This document shows, one piece after another, positions 1 to 12,631 of a stretch of DNA of 40,976 bases. This DNA comes from Streptomyces silvae (lineage in GTDB: Bacteria > Actinomycetota > Actinomycetes > Streptomycetales > Streptomycetaceae). The notes beneath the pieces were generated by a model. That model did not search any database. It was not told the origin of the DNA and was given only the letters and a program-made list of their open reading frames with translations. The stretch covers positions 1 to 40,976 of the forward strand of contig NZ_JAERUC010000089.1 in NCBI RefSeq assembly GCF_016745505.1, in the 5' to 3' direction. The translations under genes and the position numbers were made by a program. Numbering within the stretch: the stretch's first letter is position 1; the number at the start of each line of letters is the position of its first letter.

Positions 1-37
1 ACTTTCCTACGCTGGAAGGACGATGAGTCTCCGATGA
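1..37 (+). CDS. 3' end of an upstream gene (partial)
   Basis: An open frame enters from the left edge (reading frame starting at base 2) and encodes [11 protein letters not shown] before a TGA at 35-37. That stop overlaps the ATG of the NRPS gene at 34-36 as ATGA, the usual sign of translational coupling inside an operon. In the S. coelicolor cch cluster the gene before cchH encodes transport machinery, so this could be the tail of a partner ABC protein. Eleven residues are too few to identify it, and the frame could be open by chance. Confidence 0.35.
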   Translation, partial: LSYAGRTMSLR

Positions 38-3000
38 CGGACCCCACCCCCCGCCCCGTGCTGCTCTCCTCTGCGAGCCTCGACGACGTACGCAGGCGGA
101 CCGGTGACCGCTCGGACAGGACCATCGCGGCTGCCTGCGCCATCGGTCTGTCGTACTGGGCGACCGGCCGCAGCCCCGAGGGCATCGATCTGACCCCGGG
201 CACCCTCTTCGCCGACGTACTCCGGTGGGTCGACGACGGCGAGTCCGCCCCCGCCGGCTGGGAGGTGGGCGCCGACGGCCGGAGCATCGCCGTCCCCGCC
301 GCCGTCGCGCCCGCCGACGCGCAGCTCGCGCTCGACGACCTGGCCGACTTCCCGGACCGGCCCGTCGGCACCATCGGCCCGGTCGGCGCGGAGGCGAGGA
401 TCAAGGCCCTGACCGAGTGGAACGACACCGCCGCCGACCGGGACCGTCCGACCGTCGTCGAGATGTTCCGCGAGCAGGCACGGGCCAGGCCGGACGCCGT
501 CGCCGTCACCGACGACCACCGCTCACTGACGTACCGCCAGACAGCCGAGCTCTCGGGCCAGCTGGCCCACCACCTGATCGAACGCGACCTCACCGCCGAA
601 CAGGTCGTCGGCATCTCGCTGCCCCGCTCGGCCGACATGGTGATCGCCCTGCTCGGCGTGCTCCAGGCCGGCTGCGCGTTCGTCCCGCTCGACCCGCAGT
701 GGCCCGCCGAGCGCCGGGCCGTCGTCATCGAGGACGCCCGGGTCGTGCTGCAGCTCGCCGGATCGGGCGAAGCCCGGGAGGGCGAACCGGCCGCGGTGGC
801 CGTCGATCTCGGCGACTGGGGCTACGGTTCGTACCCCGCCGAGGGACCCGAGGTCCCCGTCCACGGCGCCTCGCTGGCGTACGTCATCTTCACCTCCGGA
901 TCCACCGGCCGCCCCAAGGGCGCCATGATCCGGCACGACGCGATCAGCGAGCGGCTCCTGTGGCAGTCCGGGGAGATCCTGAACTTCGGCCATGACGACG
1001 CGTCCCTCTTCAAGGCCCCGCTCTCCTTCGACATCTCCATCAACGAGATCTTCCTGCCCCTGGTGCGCGGCGGCAGGCTCGTCGTCCTGCGGCCCGGCGG
1101 CGAACGCGACCCCCACCATCTGCTGAGCGTCCTGCACGAACAGCGCGTCACCTTCACCTACCTGGTGTCGTCCATGCTCGACGTGCTGCTGGAGATGGAG
1201 GGCGGCTCCGGGAAGCTGGACAGCCTGCGCCACGTGTGGTGCGGCGGCGAGGTGCTGACCCCCGAACTGTACGAGCGCTTCCGCACCCGGCTCGGCATCC
1301 CGCTGTACCACGGCTACGGCCCGGCCGAGACGACGATCGGGGTCTCCCACGTCATCTACCGCGGCGCGGCCGAGCGCCTGTCGACGTCCATCGGCAAGGC
1401 CAACCCCAACACCCAGCTGTACGTCCTCGACGACGAGCTGCGCCCGGTCCCGGTCGGTGTCGGCGGCGAGCTGTACGCCGGAGGGCTGCTCCTGGGCCGC
1501 GGTTACGTCAACGCGCCCGGCCTGACCGCCTCCCGCTTCGTCGCCAACCCCTTCGCCTCCGACGGATCCCGGCTGTACCGCACCGGTGACCTCGCGCGCT
1601 TCGCCCCGGACGGATCACTGGACTTCCTCGGCCGGGCCGACAACCAGATCAAGATCCGCGGCATGCGGCTGGAGATCGAGGACGTCGAGCTGGGCCTCGC
1701 CGAGCACCCTTCCGTACGCCACACCTGCGTCGTCGCGAAGAAGAACGCGGCGGGCGGCACCTACCTGGTCGGATACGTCATCCCGGCCACCGGCGCCGAG
1801 GCACCGCACGGCGACGAGATCAAGGCGTGGGCCCAGCAGCACATGGTGGAGTACATGGTGCCCACCCATGTGGTCGTGCTGGAGCAGTTCCCGCTCACCG
1901 CGAACGGCAAGGTCGACCGCGCCGCCCTGCCCGAGCCCGTGATCGGGACCGGCACGGTCGTAGCGCCCGCCACCGAGAACGAGCGCCTGGTGTGCGAGGC
2001 GGTCGCCTCGGTGCTGCGGCTCGACGAGGTCGGCGTCGACCAGGACTTCTTCCGGCTCGGCGGGGACAGCATCCTGGCCATCTCGCTGCTGAGCGCACTG
2101 CGCGCCGCGGGGCTCTACGTCACGGCACAGCAGATCTTCACCCACAGCGTGGTGGGAGCCCTGGCGGCGGTCGTCAGCCGGGAGGACGTCTCCACCGCGG
2201 AACACGGCGACGTGGCGACCGGAACCGTCACCGGATCGCCCATCCTGCAGTGGCTCGGCCGGACCACGGACGCGATCGACGGCTTCGTGCAGTCCGTCGT
2301 GCTCAACACCCCGGCTGACCTCACCGACGAGGCCCTCGACACCGTCCTCACCGCCCTGGTGCGGCGTCACGACATGCTCCGCGCCCGGCTCGTGCGCGGC
2401 GACCGCTGGAGCTTCGACATCCCCGAGCCGGACGGCGCCCGCGTGAGCTGGGAGGAGAGCGGCCTGCCGCTCGACGCCTGCGTGGAGCTCGCCACCGGGG
2501 GGCTCGACCCGGACCACGGGGTGATGCTGCGCGCCGTATGGCGCCGTGCGGCACGGCAGCTGGTCGTGGTCGTCCACCACGTCGTCGTCGACGGCGTGTC
2601 CTGGCGGATCCTCATGGAGGACCTGGCCACCGCCTGGCAGCGGAACGCATCGGGGCTCCCGGTCGAACTGCCCCCCGTGGGCACCTCGTTCCGGCGCTGG
2701 ACTCAGCTGCTGGAGGGCGCAGCGTTCACCTCGGACCGCGCCTTCCACGAGCGCCCTCTGCCGGGAGCGGACGGACCGCTGGGCAGGCGCGCGCTGACCG
2801 AGGCCGACACCGTCGCCAGGGAACGGAGCCGGACCGTCTCGGTGGGAGCCGGCACCACGGCCGCGCTGCTGGGCGAGATACCCGCGGCATTCCACGCGGG
2901 CGTCAACGACGTCCTGCTGACCGCGCTCGCCGTCGCCCTCGCCCGGTGGCGCCGCGACCTCGGGCAGGACCAGACGTTCGCCCACATCGAGCTGGAAGGG

Positions 3001-6000
3001 CACGGCCGCGAGGGGCGGTTCGTCGCCGGGACGGCCGGTTTCGAACCCGAACTGTCCAGAACCGTCGGCTGGTTCACCACCCTGTTCCCCGTGGTCGTGG
3101 ACCCCGGTGCGGCGGCCGACCTCACCGCACCCGCCTATCTGGCCGCCGCGCTCAAGGCGGTCAAGGACGACCTCGGCCGGGTCCCGGCCAACGGCCTCTC
3201 CTACGGGGTCCTGCGCCATCTGACCGACGCCGGGCTCGACGCCCCGGCCGCCCCGCAGGTGCTGTTCAACTACCTGGGCCGCTTCGAGTCGGGCGCCTCG
3301 GGGGACTGGCAGGCGGCCGGTACCACCGGGCAGCTGGGCGAGAAGCGCGATCCGAGGATGCGCCTGCCGCGCGCCCTGGAGTTCAACGCGATCGCCGAAC
3401 CCGCCGCCGACGGCGAGTACGAGCTGGTCACCACCCTCTCCTGGCCCGACGGGCTGTTCACCGACGAGGACACCGCCACCATCGGCGCGTATCTGCGCGA
3501 GGCGCTGACGGGGCTGGGCGCGCTCGACCACGGCGGCCACTCGCCCGGCGACTTCGACCTGGTGCCGCTCACCCAGGCCGACGTCGACGCCCTGGACTCA
3601 CCGGAGCTGCGGGACATCCTGCCCCTGACCCCGCTGCAGGAGGGCCTCTACTTCCACTCGGTCTTCGACGACGACTCGGCGGGCAGCTACGTCGAGCAGC
3701 AACTGCTCACGCTGGAGGGCGAGGTGGACGCCGGCCGGCTGGCGTCGGCCGCGACCCGGCTGCTCACCCTGTACCCGAACCTGGCCGCACGGTTCACGAC
3801 CCTCGCCGACGGCCGCGTCGTCTCCGTGCTGGAGAGCGGGACGGAGGCGCCCTTCACCACGCTGGACCGGCCCGGCATCGGCGACGCGGAGATCCGCGAC
3901 CACGCCGAGCGGGACCGCCGCGCGGGATTCGACCTGGCCACCGGCCCACTGATGCGGTACACGCTGATCAGGGCGGGCTCCGGCCGGAACGTCCTCGTGC
4001 AGACCGTCCACCACATCATCGCCGACGGCTGGTCGGTGCCGCCGATGCTCCGCGCCCTGCTGGACGAGTACCACGCGCCCGGAGCCCGCTATCCGCTCGG
4101 CGGCTTCCCCGACTACGTACGCCACCTCGCCGGGCTCGACGACGACGAGAGCGACCGGGTCTGGGGCGAACAGCTGGCCGGTCTGCCCGGCCCCTCGCTG
4201 GTCGCCGAAGGACACACCCCCTCCGACCGGTTCGCCGACACCGCCGTGGAACCCGAGGACGACATCGACGCCGCGGCCCGGACGGCCGGCGTGCCCCTGA
4301 GCGTGGCGGTCCACAGCGCCTGGGCCGTGACGCTCGGCGGCATCCTGCGGGGCAGCGACGTGGTCTTCGGCTCCACAATCTCCGGCCGCGACGCGGAGCT
4401 GCCCGGCATCGGGGACATGGTGGGCCTGTTCATCAACACCGTCCCGCTGCGGGCCCGTTGGGACGACGGCACCACAGCCCGTGAGCTGCTCGCCTCGGTG
4501 CGGGAACACCAGAGCGCGGTGCTGGCACACCAGCACGTCTCCCTCGCCAGGACCGGCCGCAGGACCGGCGGCGGCGCCCTCTTCGACACCCTGGTGGTCT
4601 TCGACGTCGCGACCGACGTGGACGCTCTGCGGCGGCCCGGCGACGAGCTGGCCGTCACCGGCATCGCCAACGAGGGAGCCCCCCACTACCCGCTGACCCT
4701 CGTCGTGGAGCGCACCACCGCAGGCGCCCTCCGCTTCAACCTCATCCACGACGAGGAACTGCTGCGGGGGGCGAGCGTCCAGGCGATCCTCCGTACGTTC
4801 ACCCGCACCCTCACCGGTCTGCTCGACCGGCCGGACACACCCGTCCGCGAGCTGGTGCCCGCCGAGGCCGAGCACCTCGAGCCCCTCGCCCCCACGACCT
4901 TGGGCGAACTCTTCGACGCCGCCGCGCACCGCCGTCCGGACGCCACCGCCGTCACCCACTGCGCACTCGACGGCCGGACCACGTCCCTGAGCTACGCCGA
5001 ACTGGCCGGAGCGAAGAACGCGCTGGCCTCGGCCCTGCGCGCCGCCGGTGTCGGACCGGGCAGGCGGGTCGCCGTCGCCGTACCGCGCTCCCCGGAACAG
5101 ATCGTGGCCCTGGTCGCGATCGTCACCGCAGGCGGCGCGTACGTACCCCTGGACCTGGCCTACCCGGACGAGCGGCTGGAGTACATCCTCGCGGACGCCG
5201 CGCCGCAGGTCGTCCTCGTGGACCGCGAACAGCGCGACCGCTTCACGGAGCTCCTGGGCCGGGGAACGGGCACACCGCCCCGCGTCCTCGTGCTGGGGGA
5301 GGACTTCCCGCAGGAGACCGGGCCCGCTCCCGCCACCGACGGGCCCGGATGGCACGATCCGGCGTACGTGATCTACACCTCCGGATCGACCGGCAGGCCC
5401 AAGGGCGTCGTCGTCCCGCACTCCAGCGTGGTGACCCTGCTCGCCCGCACCCGGCCTGACATGGACTTCGGCCCCGACGACGTCTGGGTCCAGTTCCACT
5501 CGTACTCCTTCGACTTCGCGGTCTGGGAGCTGTGGGGCGCGCTCGCGCACGGCGGTGAACTGCTGGTCCCCGAATACGCCCTGACCCGCTCCCCGGTGGA
5601 CTTCCACCGGCTGGTCCGCGAACGCGGCGTCACCGTGCTCAACCAGACGCCCTCGGCCTTCTACCGCTTCATCGAGGCCGACCTGCACGCCGCAGGACCG
5701 CTCCCCGCGCTGCGCCGGATCATCTTCGGCGGCGAGGCCCTGGACCCCGCGCGGCTGCGCGGCTGGGTGGAGCGGCACGGCACCCGCTCACCCGAGCTGG
5801 TCAACATGTACGGCATCACCGAGACCACCGTCCACGTCACCCACCGGGTGCTCAGCGAGGAGGACTTCGACGGCGACGTCAGCCCGATCGGAGGCCCGAT
5901 CCCCGGCCTGTCCGCCTATCTGCTCGACGACCGGCTCCGGCCCGTGCCGCCGGGCAGGGTGGGCGCCATCTACGTCGCCGGCGACCAGGTGTCGCTCGGC

Positions 6001-9000
6001 TACCTGGGCAGGCCGGGGCTCACGGCGGGCCGGTTCGTGGCGAACCCCTTCGCGGGCGACGGTTCCCGCATGTACCACACGGGCGACCTGGCCCGCCGGA
6101 CGCTCGACGGTGAGCTGGAGTTCGCCGGCCGCGCCGACGACCAGGTGCAGCTCAAGGGGTTCCGCATCGAACTCGGCGAGGTGGAGTCCGCCGTCAGGGA
6201 ACTCGACGGCGTGACCGACGTGGCCGTCACCGTGGCCGACAGCGGTGACCACCTGGTCGCCCACGTGGTGGGCCGGGTGCCGGACGACCTCGCCGCACGG
6301 CTGTCCGCCAAGCTGCCCGTGCACATGGTGCCGGGCCAGGTGCTCCGGACCGACGCCCTGCCGCTCACGGTCAACGGCAAGCTGGACCGCAAGGCCCTCA
6401 CCGAGCGCGCCGCACAGGCCGCCGCCAGGGCCGTCCCCCACGCCACCGCGAGCGGGCCCGCGCTCGCCGCCCTGGTCGAGATCTTCGCCGGGGCCCTGCC
6501 CGGCTCCCCGGCCGTCGACGGAGACACCGACTTCTTCATGGCCGGTGGCGACAGCATGGTCGCCATCACCGTGATCAACCGGGCCCGGGCGCTGGGCCTG
6601 TCGATCGCGCCACGGGACGTGTTCCTGTTCAGGACACCACGCGCGCTCGCCGAGCACCTTGGATCGCGTACCCCTCAGGCCGTCGCCCCGGCGCCCGCCC
6701 GCCGCGAGGACGGCCCGCTGGCGCCCACCCCGGTCATCCTGCGCCAGCGGGAGCTGGGCGGGTCGCTCGCCCGGTTCGCCCAGGCCAGGACACTGGTGGC
6801 GCCCGAGGGCACCGGATTCGCCGAGGCCGTGGTCGCGGCGAACGCCGTCGTGGCCGCCCACCCGGTGCTCCGGCTGCGCCTCCATGTGGAGCACGGGGTG
6901 TGGGCGCTGCGCACCGACGCCGCCCATGCGGTCACCGTGGCCCGGACGGACACCACCGACGCGACCGCAGCGGCGAACGAGGCCGCCGGGCGGCTCGATC
7001 CCGGGTCGGGCGAGGTCGTCGCGTTCTCGTGGCTGGAGCCGAGCCGGACCCTGGTGGTCACCGTCCACCACCTCGCCGTCGACGCCGTGTCCTGGCTGAT
7101 CCTCCTGGACGACCTGGCCACCGCCATGCGCGGGGCGGAGCTGCCCCCGCCGACCACCTCCTACGCCGAGTACGCCGAGGCCCTCAACTCCCGGCCCGCA
7201 CAGGACACCGACGGCCTCGGCGACTGGATCACGACGCTCCGGGCGCCCGCGCTGCTGCCCACGATCGGCACCCTGCGCGAGACGACGGCCGTGCTGGCGC
7301 CCGAGGTGAGCGACCGGCTGACCCGCACCGCGCCCGCCGCACTCGGCATCGGACTGACCGAGCTGCTGTGCGGCGCGCTGCGGGTCGCGCTGACCCACGT
7401 ACAGCAGTCGCCCACCGATCTCGCCGTCGAGCTGGAACGGCACGGCCGCGTACCGGCCCTGGACCACCACGACTACACCCGGACCGTCGGCTGGTTCACC
7501 TCCATCGCCCCCGTACGGCTCACCGCGCACACCGACCCCGTGGCGGCGGCCCGTGAGGTCGCCGAACGCCAGCCCGACGAGGCCGGCCACGTCGCCTACG
7601 GCCGGCTCCGGTACCTCGACCCGCAGACGGCACCCCTGCTGACGGCCCGCCCCCAGGTGCTCTTCAACTACCTCGGCCGGGGGAGCGAGTCCGAGGTCCC
7701 GCACGTCACCGGCGGCGACCAGGGCAGCCCGTACGCCGTCGAGGTCAACGCCTGGACCGACGGGACGACCGGCGGCCTGCACGCGGCCTTCACCCTTGCC
7801 GACGGCATTCCCGACGAGGTGACCGGGCACTGGCTGGCCGCCCTCGAACGCCTCGCGGACGCATCCGCCACGGCCGAGCGCACAGCACCGGTCACCCCGC
7901 TCCAGCGCGGCCTGTTCTTCCAGGCCCAGATGGCCGGCCCGGCCGGACACTACGTCGCACAGAGCTACTTCACCTTCGACCGGCGTCTGGACACCGGCGC
8001 GCTCTCCGAGGCCATGGCGTACGTCATCGCACGGCACCCCTCCGTGGGCGCCGGCTTCACCACCGGGCCGGACGGAAACCCCGTCCAGGTCCTCTCCGCG
8101 GGCCGGCGGGTCGACGTGCGTACGGTCGAGCTGCGGACGGAGGCCGAGGCCGAAGCGCTGCGCGCCAAGGACCGCGACACGGGATTCGACCCGGGCGAAC
8201 CGCCGCTGATCCGGATGACCGTCCTGCGGCTGCCCGGCGGCCGCGACAGTCTGCTGCTGAGCTACCACCTGCTGCTGTGGGACGGCTGGTCCCGCGAGAT
8301 CCTGCTGCGGGACCTGTTCGACGCCTACGAGGCGGTCCTGGCCGGGGAGACCCCGGCCGCGGTCCCCGCCACGCCGAGCTTCGAGGAGTACGCCCGTGCC
8401 CTCGACGCGAGGGACCCCGCGGTGTCGGAGCGCTTCTGGGCGGAGCACCTGGCCGGCCTCAGCGGCCCGACACTCCTGGCCGGCCCGCAGCCGGCCCTCA
8501 CCGAGGGCCTGCCGCCCGCGCTCGTCCACACGCTGTCGGCCGAGCAGTCGGACCTCCTGCGGGAGACGGCCAAGGCGCACGGCGTCACGCTGAACACCGT
8601 GCTCACCGGCGCGTTCGGCCTCCTGCTCGGCGCGCACACGGGCCGGAGCGACGCGGTGTTCGGCGTGACCGTCTCGGGCCGGGAGGGCGAGGGACTGTCC
8701 GACATCGTCGGCGTACTCCTCAACACCGTCCCCATGTGGACGCGGGCACGGCCCCACGACACGGTCCGGGAGTACCTCACGGCCGTACAGACCGCGCGGG
8801 TCGAGGCCATGGAGCACGAGCACCTCGGGCTCGGCGAGATCCAGCGGGCCGGCGGCCACGAGGGCCTGTTCGACAACCTGTTCGTCCTCCAGAACTTCCT
8901 GGACCTGGACGCCCTCGCCGCGATGAACGCCCGGCACGGCATCTCGGAGGTGAAGGCCGACGACTCGACGCACTACCCGTTCACCTGGGTCGTCACCCCC

Positions 9001-10941
9001 GGCGACCGGCTCACCGTCAAGCTGGAGCACCGCGACGGCGACGGCCGCAGGGCCCGCCGTCTCGTCGACGACTACCTGAGCGTGCTCGACCGGCTGGCCC
9101 GCGCGACGGGACCGCTCGGCGCGCTGCGCGGCCTCGGTCCCGTACCCGAGCCCGCCGAGCGCACGGAGATCGGCACGGACACCGTCGTCGACCGGTTCGA
9201 CCTGGCAGCCGGACGGGACCCCGAGCGGATCGCCCTCGTCGCCCGGGGCGGGACGATGACCTTCGCGCAACTCCGCGACCGGAGCCGCACGGTGGCCGGG
9301 GTGCTCGCCGGGCGCGGCATCGGCCCGGAGACGACCGTGGGCCTCGCGGTCCCGCGCTCCCTCGACTCGATCGTGGCCCTCTTCGCCGTACTGCGGACCG
9401 GAGCCGCCTACGTACCGCTGGAGCTCGACCACCCGGACGAGCGCATCGCGACGATCATCGATGCCGCGCGCCCGGACGTGATCCTCACCGTGAGCGCCGT
9501 GTCGCCACGGCTCAGCGGCGAGCTGATCGAGCTGGACCGGCCCCTGCCCGACGCGCAGCCGTTCACGACGTTCGCGCCGGACGATCCGGACCGCCTGCGC
9601 CATCCCGCGTACACGATCTACACCTCCGGATCGACCGGGAAGCCCAAGGGCGTGGTGACCGAGTACGCAGGGCTCACCAACATGCTGATCAACCATCAGC
9701 GCCGCATCTTCGAGCCGGTCCTCGCGGAACACGGACACCGGACCTTCCGGATCGCGCACACCGTCTCGTTCGCGTTCGACATGTCCTGGGAGGAGCTGCT
9801 GTGGCTCGCCGACGGCCATGAGGTGCACATCTGCGACGAGGAACTGCGCCGCGACGCGCCCCGGCTGGTCGAGTACTGCGCGCAGCACGCCGTCGACGTC
9901 ATCAACGTGACCCCGACCTACGCACAGCAACTGGTCGCCGAGGGGCTGCTCGACGACCCCGCACGGCGCCCCGCACTGGTGCTGCTGGGCGGGGAGGCCG
10001 TCACCCCGACGCTGTGGCAGCGGCTCGCGGAGACCGAGGGGACGGCGGGCTACAACCTGTACGGCCCCACCGAGTACACCATCAACACCCTCGGCGTCGG
10101 CACCTTCGAGTGCCAGGACCCGGTGGTGGGCGTGGCGATCGACAACACCGATGTGTACGTACTGGACCCGTGGCTGCGGCCCCTCCCGGACGGGGTGCCC
10201 GGTGAGCTGTACGTCTCGGGCATCGGCATCGCGCGCGGCTACCTCGGGCAGAGCGCCCAGACCGCGGACCGGTTCGTCGCCTGCCCCTTCGGCGCGCCGG
10301 GCGAGCGCATGTACCGCACCGGGGACCTGGTGGCCCGCAGGCCCGACGGAAACCTGATGTACCTCGGCCGCACCGACCAGCAGGTCAAGATCCGGGGCCA
10401 CCGCGTCGAACTCGGCGAGGTCGAGGCCGCGTTCACCGCGCACCCGGCGGTGCGGTTCGCCGCCGCGGTCGCCCAGCCCGACCCGCAGGTCGACGGCGCC
10501 TACCGGCTGGCCGCCTACCTGGTGCTGAGCGGCTCCGGTCTTGCGGAGGTGGCCGCCGAGGTGGGAGCCGGCCTGCCGGACTTCCTGCGCCCCACGCACT
10601 ACGCCGAGGTCGACGGCATCCCGCTGACCGTCAACGGGAAGGCCGACACCAAGGCGCTCCCGGAGGCCAGGCCGCTCGGCGTGCTGACCACGGGGGCCGA
10701 GCGCGCCCCGGAGACGGAGACCGAGACGACGGTCTGCGAGTTCTTCGCCGAGGCACTGGACCTCGACGACGACGAGGTGAGCGCGGTCAGCGACTTCGTC
10801 TCCCTCGGCGGCCATTCCATGCTGGCGGTGCGCCTCATCGGGCTGCTCCGCCGGGAGTACGGTCCTGTGATCACCATCCGTGATCTGCTCACCCTTCGAA
10901 CCCCGGAAGCGATTGCGCGCCACCTTGAAGACAACACCTGA
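34..10941 (+). CDS. cchH: Coelichelin-type nonribosomal peptide synthetase (3635 aa)
   Basis: Cytosolic three-module NRPS that assembles a hydroxamate siderophore peptide. Domains in order (approximate residues): N-terminal linker 1-130; A1 140-635, T1 with phosphopantetheine Ser679, E1 735-1190 (HHxxxDG ending at Asp853); C 1200-1610 (His1327, Asp1331), A2 1624-2125, T2 Ser2174, E2 2229-2600 (HHxxxD, Asp2350); C 2619-3040, A3 3052-3540, T3 Ser3595. There is no thioesterase. The specificity residues read by alignment to GrsA are DINYWGGIGK, DFWNIGMVHK and DMENLGLINK. These are the codes known for CchH: formyl-hydroxy-Orn, Thr and hydroxy-Orn. Length and order match S. coelicolor CchH. The second C domain has Tyr2744 in place of the first His of HHxxxDG, with the catalytic His2745 kept. 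GGAAGGA at 14-20 is a plausible but distant ribosome site, and the ATGA overlap suggests coupling to an upstream gene. Release presumably needs a separate esterase such as CchJ. Confidence 0.96.
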   Translation: MTDPTPRPVLLSSASLDDVRRRTGDRSDRTIAAACAIGLSYWATGRSPEGIDLTPGTLFADVLRWVDDGESAPAGWEVGADGRSIAVPAAVAPADAQLALDDLADFPDRPVGTIGPVGAEARIKALTEWNDTAADRDRPTVVEMFREQARARPDAVAVTDDHRSLTYRQTAELSGQLAHHLIERDLTAEQVVGISLPRSADMVIALLGVLQAGCAFVPLDPQWPAERRAVVIEDARVVLQLAGSGEAREGEPAAVAVDLGDWGYGSYPAEGPEVPVHGASLAYVIFTSGSTGRPKGAMIRHDAISERLLWQSGEILNFGHDDASLFKAPLSFDISINEIFLPLVRGGRLVVLRPGGERDPHHLLSVLHEQRVTFTYLVSSMLDVLLEMEGGSGKLDSLRHVWCGGEVLTPELYERFRTRLGIPLYHGYGPAETTIGVSHVIYRGAAERLSTSIGKANPNTQLYVLDDELRPVPVGVGGELYAGGLLLGRGYVNAPGLTASRFVANPFASDGSRLYRTGDLARFAPDGSLDFLGRADNQIKIRGMRLEIEDVELGLAEHPSVRHTCVVAKKNAAGGTYLVGYVIPATGAEAPHGDEIKAWAQQHMVEYMVPTHVVVLEQFPLTANGKVDRAALPEPVIGTGTVVAPATENERLVCEAVASVLRLDEVGVDQDFFRLGGDSILAISLLSALRAAGLYVTAQQIFTHSVVGALAAVVSREDVSTAEHGDVATGTVTGSPILQWLGRTTDAIDGFVQSVVLNTPADLTDEALDTVLTALVRRHDMLRARLVRGDRWSFDIPEPDGARVSWEESGLPLDACVELATGGLDPDHGVMLRAVWRRAARQLVVVVHHVVVDGVSWRILMEDLATAWQRNASGLPVELPPVGTSFRRWTQLLEGAAFTSDRAFHERPLPGADGPLGRRALTEADTVARERSRTVSVGAGTTAALLGEIPAAFHAGVNDVLLTALAVALARWRRDLGQDQTFAHIELEGHGREGRFVAGTAGFEPELSRTVGWFTTLFPVVVDPGAAADLTAPAYLAAALKAVKDDLGRVPANGLSYGVLRHLTDAGLDAPAAPQVLFNYLGRFESGASGDWQAAGTTGQLGEKRDPRMRLPRALEFNAIAEPAADGEYELVTTLSWPDGLFTDEDTATIGAYLREALTGLGALDHGGHSPGDFDLVPLTQADVDALDSPELRDILPLTPLQEGLYFHSVFDDDSAGSYVEQQLLTLEGEVDAGRLASAATRLLTLYPNLAARFTTLADGRVVSVLESGTEAPFTTLDRPGIGDAEIRDHAERDRRAGFDLATGPLMRYTLIRAGSGRNVLVQTVHHIIADGWSVPPMLRALLDEYHAPGARYPLGGFPDYVRHLAGLDDDESDRVWGEQLAGLPGPSLVAEGHTPSDRFADTAVEPEDDIDAAARTAGVPLSVAVHSAWAVTLGGILRGSDVVFGSTISGRDAELPGIGDMVGLFINTVPLRARWDDGTTARELLASVREHQSAVLAHQHVSLARTGRRTGGGALFDTLVVFDVATDVDALRRPGDELAVTGIANEGAPHYPLTLVVERTTAGALRFNLIHDEELLRGASVQAILRTFTRTLTGLLDRPDTPVRELVPAEAEHLEPLAPTTLGELFDAAAHRRPDATAVTHCALDGRTTSLSYAELAGAKNALASALRAAGVGPGRRVAVAVPRSPEQIVALVAIVTAGGAYVPLDLAYPDERLEYILADAAPQVVLVDREQRDRFTELLGRGTGTPPRVLVLGEDFPQETGPAPATDGPGWHDPAYVIYTSGSTGRPKGVVVPHSSVVTLLARTRPDMDFGPDDVWVQFHSYSFDFAVWELWGALAHGGELLVPEYALTRSPVDFHRLVRERGVTVLNQTPSAFYRFIEADLHAAGPLPALRRIIFGGEALDPARLRGWVERHGTRSPELVNMYGITETTVHVTHRVLSEEDFDGDVSPIGGPIPGLSAYLLDDRLRPVPPGRVGAIYVAGDQVSLGYLGRPGLTAGRFVANPFAGDGSRMYHTGDLARRTLDGELEFAGRADDQVQLKGFRIELGEVESAVRELDGVTDVAVTVADSGDHLVAHVVGRVPDDLAARLSAKLPVHMVPGQVLRTDALPLTVNGKLDRKALTERAAQAAARAVPHATASGPALAALVEIFAGALPGSPAVDGDTDFFMAGGDSMVAITVINRARALGLSIAPRDVFLFRTPRALAEHLGSRTPQAVAPAPARREDGPLAPTPVILRQRELGGSLARFAQARTLVAPEGTGFAEAVVAANAVVAAHPVLRLRLHVEHGVWALRTDAAHAVTVARTDTTDATAAANEAAGRLDPGSGEVVAFSWLEPSRTLVVTVHHLAVDAVSWLILLDDLATAMRGAELPPPTTSYAEYAEALNSRPAQDTDGLGDWITTLRAPALLPTIGTLRETTAVLAPEVSDRLTRTAPAALGIGLTELLCGALRVALTHVQQSPTDLAVELERHGRVPALDHHDYTRTVGWFTSIAPVRLTAHTDPVAAAREVAERQPDEAGHVAYGRLRYLDPQTAPLLTARPQVLFNYLGRGSESEVPHVTGGDQGSPYAVEVNAWTDGTTGGLHAAFTLADGIPDEVTGHWLAALERLADASATAERTAPVTPLQRGLFFQAQMAGPAGHYVAQSYFTFDRRLDTGALSEAMAYVIARHPSVGAGFTTGPDGNPVQVLSAGRRVDVRTVELRTEAEAEALRAKDRDTGFDPGEPPLIRMTVLRLPGGRDSLLLSYHLLLWDGWSREILLRDLFDAYEAVLAGETPAAVPATPSFEEYARALDARDPAVSERFWAEHLAGLSGPTLLAGPQPALTEGLPPALVHTLSAEQSDLLRETAKAHGVTLNTVLTGAFGLLLGAHTGRSDAVFGVTVSGREGEGLSDIVGVLLNTVPMWTRARPHDTVREYLTAVQTARVEAMEHEHLGLGEIQRAGGHEGLFDNLFVLQNFLDLDALAAMNARHGISEVKADDSTHYPFTWVVTPGDRLTVKLEHRDGDGRRARRLVDDYLSVLDRLARATGPLGALRGLGPVPEPAERTEIGTDTVVDRFDLAAGRDPERIALVARGGTMTFAQLRDRSRTVAGVLAGRGIGPETTVGLAVPRSLDSIVALFAVLRTGAAYVPLELDHPDERIATIIDAARPDVILTVSAVSPRLSGELIELDRPLPDAQPFTTFAPDDPDRLRHPAYTIYTSGSTGKPKGVVTEYAGLTNMLINHQRRIFEPVLAEHGHRTFRIAHTVSFAFDMSWEELLWLADGHEVHICDEELRRDAPRLVEYCAQHAVDVINVTPTYAQQLVAEGLLDDPARRPALVLLGGEAVTPTLWQRLAETEGTAGYNLYGPTEYTINTLGVGTFECQDPVVGVAIDNTDVYVLDPWLRPLPDGVPGELYVSGIGIARGYLGQSAQTADRFVACPFGAPGERMYRTGDLVARRPDGNLMYLGRTDQQVKIRGHRVELGEVEAAFTAHPAVRFAAAVAQPDPQVDGAYRLAAYLVLSGSGLAEVAAEVGAGLPDFLRPTHYAEVDGIPLTVNGKADTKALPEARPLGVLTTGAERAPETETETTVCEFFAEALDLDDDEVSAVSDFVSLGGHSMLAVRLIGLLRREYGPVITIRDLLTLRTPEAIARHLEDNT

Positions 10942-10942
10942 C

Positions 10943-12628
10943 GTGCAGCGGCCCCGCCCGGGCGCCGACATCCTCCGGACCGCCCTGCGCCGCAACGCCG
11001 GCGCGGTGGTCCGGGGCACCGTCCTCATGGGCCTCTACCAGGCGGGCGAGACCGCCTTCCCCATCGCGCTCGGCCTGATCGTCGAGCACACGATGCGGGA
11101 CCGGAGCCTCGGCTCGCTCGGCCTGTCGATCGCCTCGCTGGCCGTGATCATCACGACCGTCTCGCTGTCATGGCGGTTCGGGATGCGCGTCCTGCAGAAG
11201 GCCAACACCACCGAGGCACACCACTGGCGGGTGCGGGTCGCGGCCTGCGGGCTCCAGCCGGTGCCCCGGGACGTCGGCCTGAAGTCCGGCGAGGTGCTGA
11301 CCATCGCCACCGAGGACGCCGACCAGACGGCCGACATCGTCGAGGTGGTGCCGCTGCTGGTCAGTTCGCTGGTCGCGGTGGTGGTCGCGTCGGTCGCGCT
11401 GGCCCTGGCCGACATCCGGCTGGGCCTGCTGGTGGTCGTGGGGACCGTCGCGATCCTGTCCGTGCTGAGCGTGATGTCCAGACGGATCGGCGCCAGCACC
11501 CGGGAACAGCAGGCCCGGGTGGCGCGGGCGGGAGCGAAGGTCGCCGACCTGATCAGCGGTCTGCGCCCGCTGCACGGCTTCGGCGGCAACCACGCGGCGT
11601 TCCTCTCCTACCGCAAGGTCAGCACGGAGGCGAGGCGCCAGGCGATCACCGTCGCCAAGGTGAACGGTGTGTACGCAGGCACCGCGCTGGCCCTCAACGC
11701 CGTCCTCGCCGCGGCCGTGACCCTGACGGCGGGCTGGCTGGCCTACGGGGGCAGCGTCACCATCGGGGAGCTCGTCATGGCCGTGGGGCTGGCGCAGTTC
11801 ATCATGGAACCGCTGAAGATGTTCTCGGAGATGCCGAAGTACGTGATGATGGCGCGCGCCTCGGCCGAGCGGATGGCCCTGGTGCTCGCCGCGCCGCCGG
11901 TGACGGCCCCGGGCCAGGACAGCCCGGCTCCCGGCGGAGACCTGGAGGTCGACGGAGTCTCGTACGGGTCCCTGCGCGGGCTCACCTTCCGGGTGCGCGC
12001 GGGCGAGTTCGTGGCGGTCGCCCCCTACCAGCCGCGCGCGGCGGCCGATCTCGCCTCGGTCCTCGCGGCGAACGTGCCGCCCCGGACGTACGGGGGAGTC
12101 GTCCGGGTCAGCGGGCGGGAGATGGCGGAGCTGTCCGTGGAGGCGCTGCGGGAGCACATGCTGGTGAACCCGTACGACGCCGAGATCTTCGCCGGCAGCC
12201 TCCGCACGAACATCGACCCGTCCGGTACCAGCCGTACGGTCCCCGAGGCCGTGGAGGCGTCGCTCCTGACCGATGTCGTCGCCCTGCACCGCGAGGGTCT
12301 CGACCACGGGGTACGCGACCGCGGGGCGAACCTCTCCGGGGGCCAGCGCCAGAGGCTGTCGCTGGCCCGCGCCCTCGCCGCCGACTCCGACGTCCTGGTG
12401 CTGCACGACCCGACGACGGCGGTCGACGCGGTCACCGAGCAGCTGATCGCGCGTAACATCGCGAAACTCCGCAAGGGCCGCACCACCGTCGTCATCACCA
12501 GCAGCCCCGCGCTGCTGGACGCCGCCGACCGTGTCCTCGTCCTGGACGACGGTGCCGTCACGGCCGACGACACGCACCGTCACCTTCTCGCCTCCGACGA
12601 GGACTACTGCAGGGCCGTGGCGCGCTGA
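10943..12628 (+). CDS. cchI: ABC half-transporter with degenerate nucleotide-binding domain, siderophore export
   Basis: About 561 aa: an N-terminal exporter-type membrane domain (roughly residues 20-310, several hydrophobic segments) fused to an ATP-binding domain. GTG at 10943 is chosen because it follows the cchH stop after one base; an in-frame ATG at 10880 would overlap the cchH carrier domain by 62 bases. The ATPase core is unusual. The Walker A position reads APYQPRAAAD instead of GxxGxGKS/T. The Walker B end reads VLVLHDPT, so the expected Asp-Glu pair is His-Asp. The Q-loop Gln is Asn (VNPYDAEIF), and the switch His is missing (ITSSPALL). The signature LSGGQRQR is intact. It is therefore expected to work only in a heterodimer, donating LSGGQ to the active site of a partner half-transporter such as CchG, which would lie outside this window. 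The role in coelichelin export is inferred from gene order. Confidence 0.85.
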   Translation: MQRPRPGADILRTALRRNAGAVVRGTVLMGLYQAGETAFPIALGLIVEHTMRDRSLGSLGLSIASLAVIITTVSLSWRFGMRVLQKANTTEAHHWRVRVAACGLQPVPRDVGLKSGEVLTIATEDADQTADIVEVVPLLVSSLVAVVVASVALALADIRLGLLVVVGTVAILSVLSVMSRRIGASTREQQARVARAGAKVADLISGLRPLHGFGGNHAAFLSYRKVSTEARRQAITVAKVNGVYAGTALALNAVLAAAVTLTAGWLAYGGSVTIGELVMAVGLAQFIMEPLKMFSEMPKYVMMARASAERMALVLAAPPVTAPGQDSPAPGGDLEVDGVSYGSLRGLTFRVRAGEFVAVAPYQPRAAADLASVLAANVPPRTYGGVVRVSGREMAELSVEALREHMLVNPYDAEIFAGSLRTNIDPSGTSRTVPEAVEASLLTDVVALHREGLDHGVRDRGANLSGGQRQRLSLARALAADSDVLVLHDPTTAVDAVTEQLIARNIAKLRKGRTTVVITSSPALLDAADRVLVLDDGAVTADDTHRHLLASDEDYCRAVAR

Positions 12629-12631
12629 CCG

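Noticed and set aside
1615..3540. Minus-strand frames of 300-700 codons inside the NRPS
   Set aside because: They lie opposite adenylation and condensation motifs and have no starts with ribosome sites or recognisable domains.
7060..7110. Second epimerase motif [10 protein letters not shown] thought inactive because Gly is Ala
   Set aside because: Epimerase domains need HHxxxDxxSW; the His pair and Asp2350 are present, so loss of activity is not supported.
10880..10942. Earlier ATG start for the ABC transporter
   Set aside because: It would overlap the conserved end of the NRPS carrier domain and adds a tail without family similarity; GTG 10943 directly after the stop is better.
5788..11028. 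A 1746-codon open frame on the minus strand opposite the NRPS
   Set aside because: It is antisense to conserved NRPS domains and shows no domain or normal codon bias; long antisense frames are expected in very GC-rich DNA.
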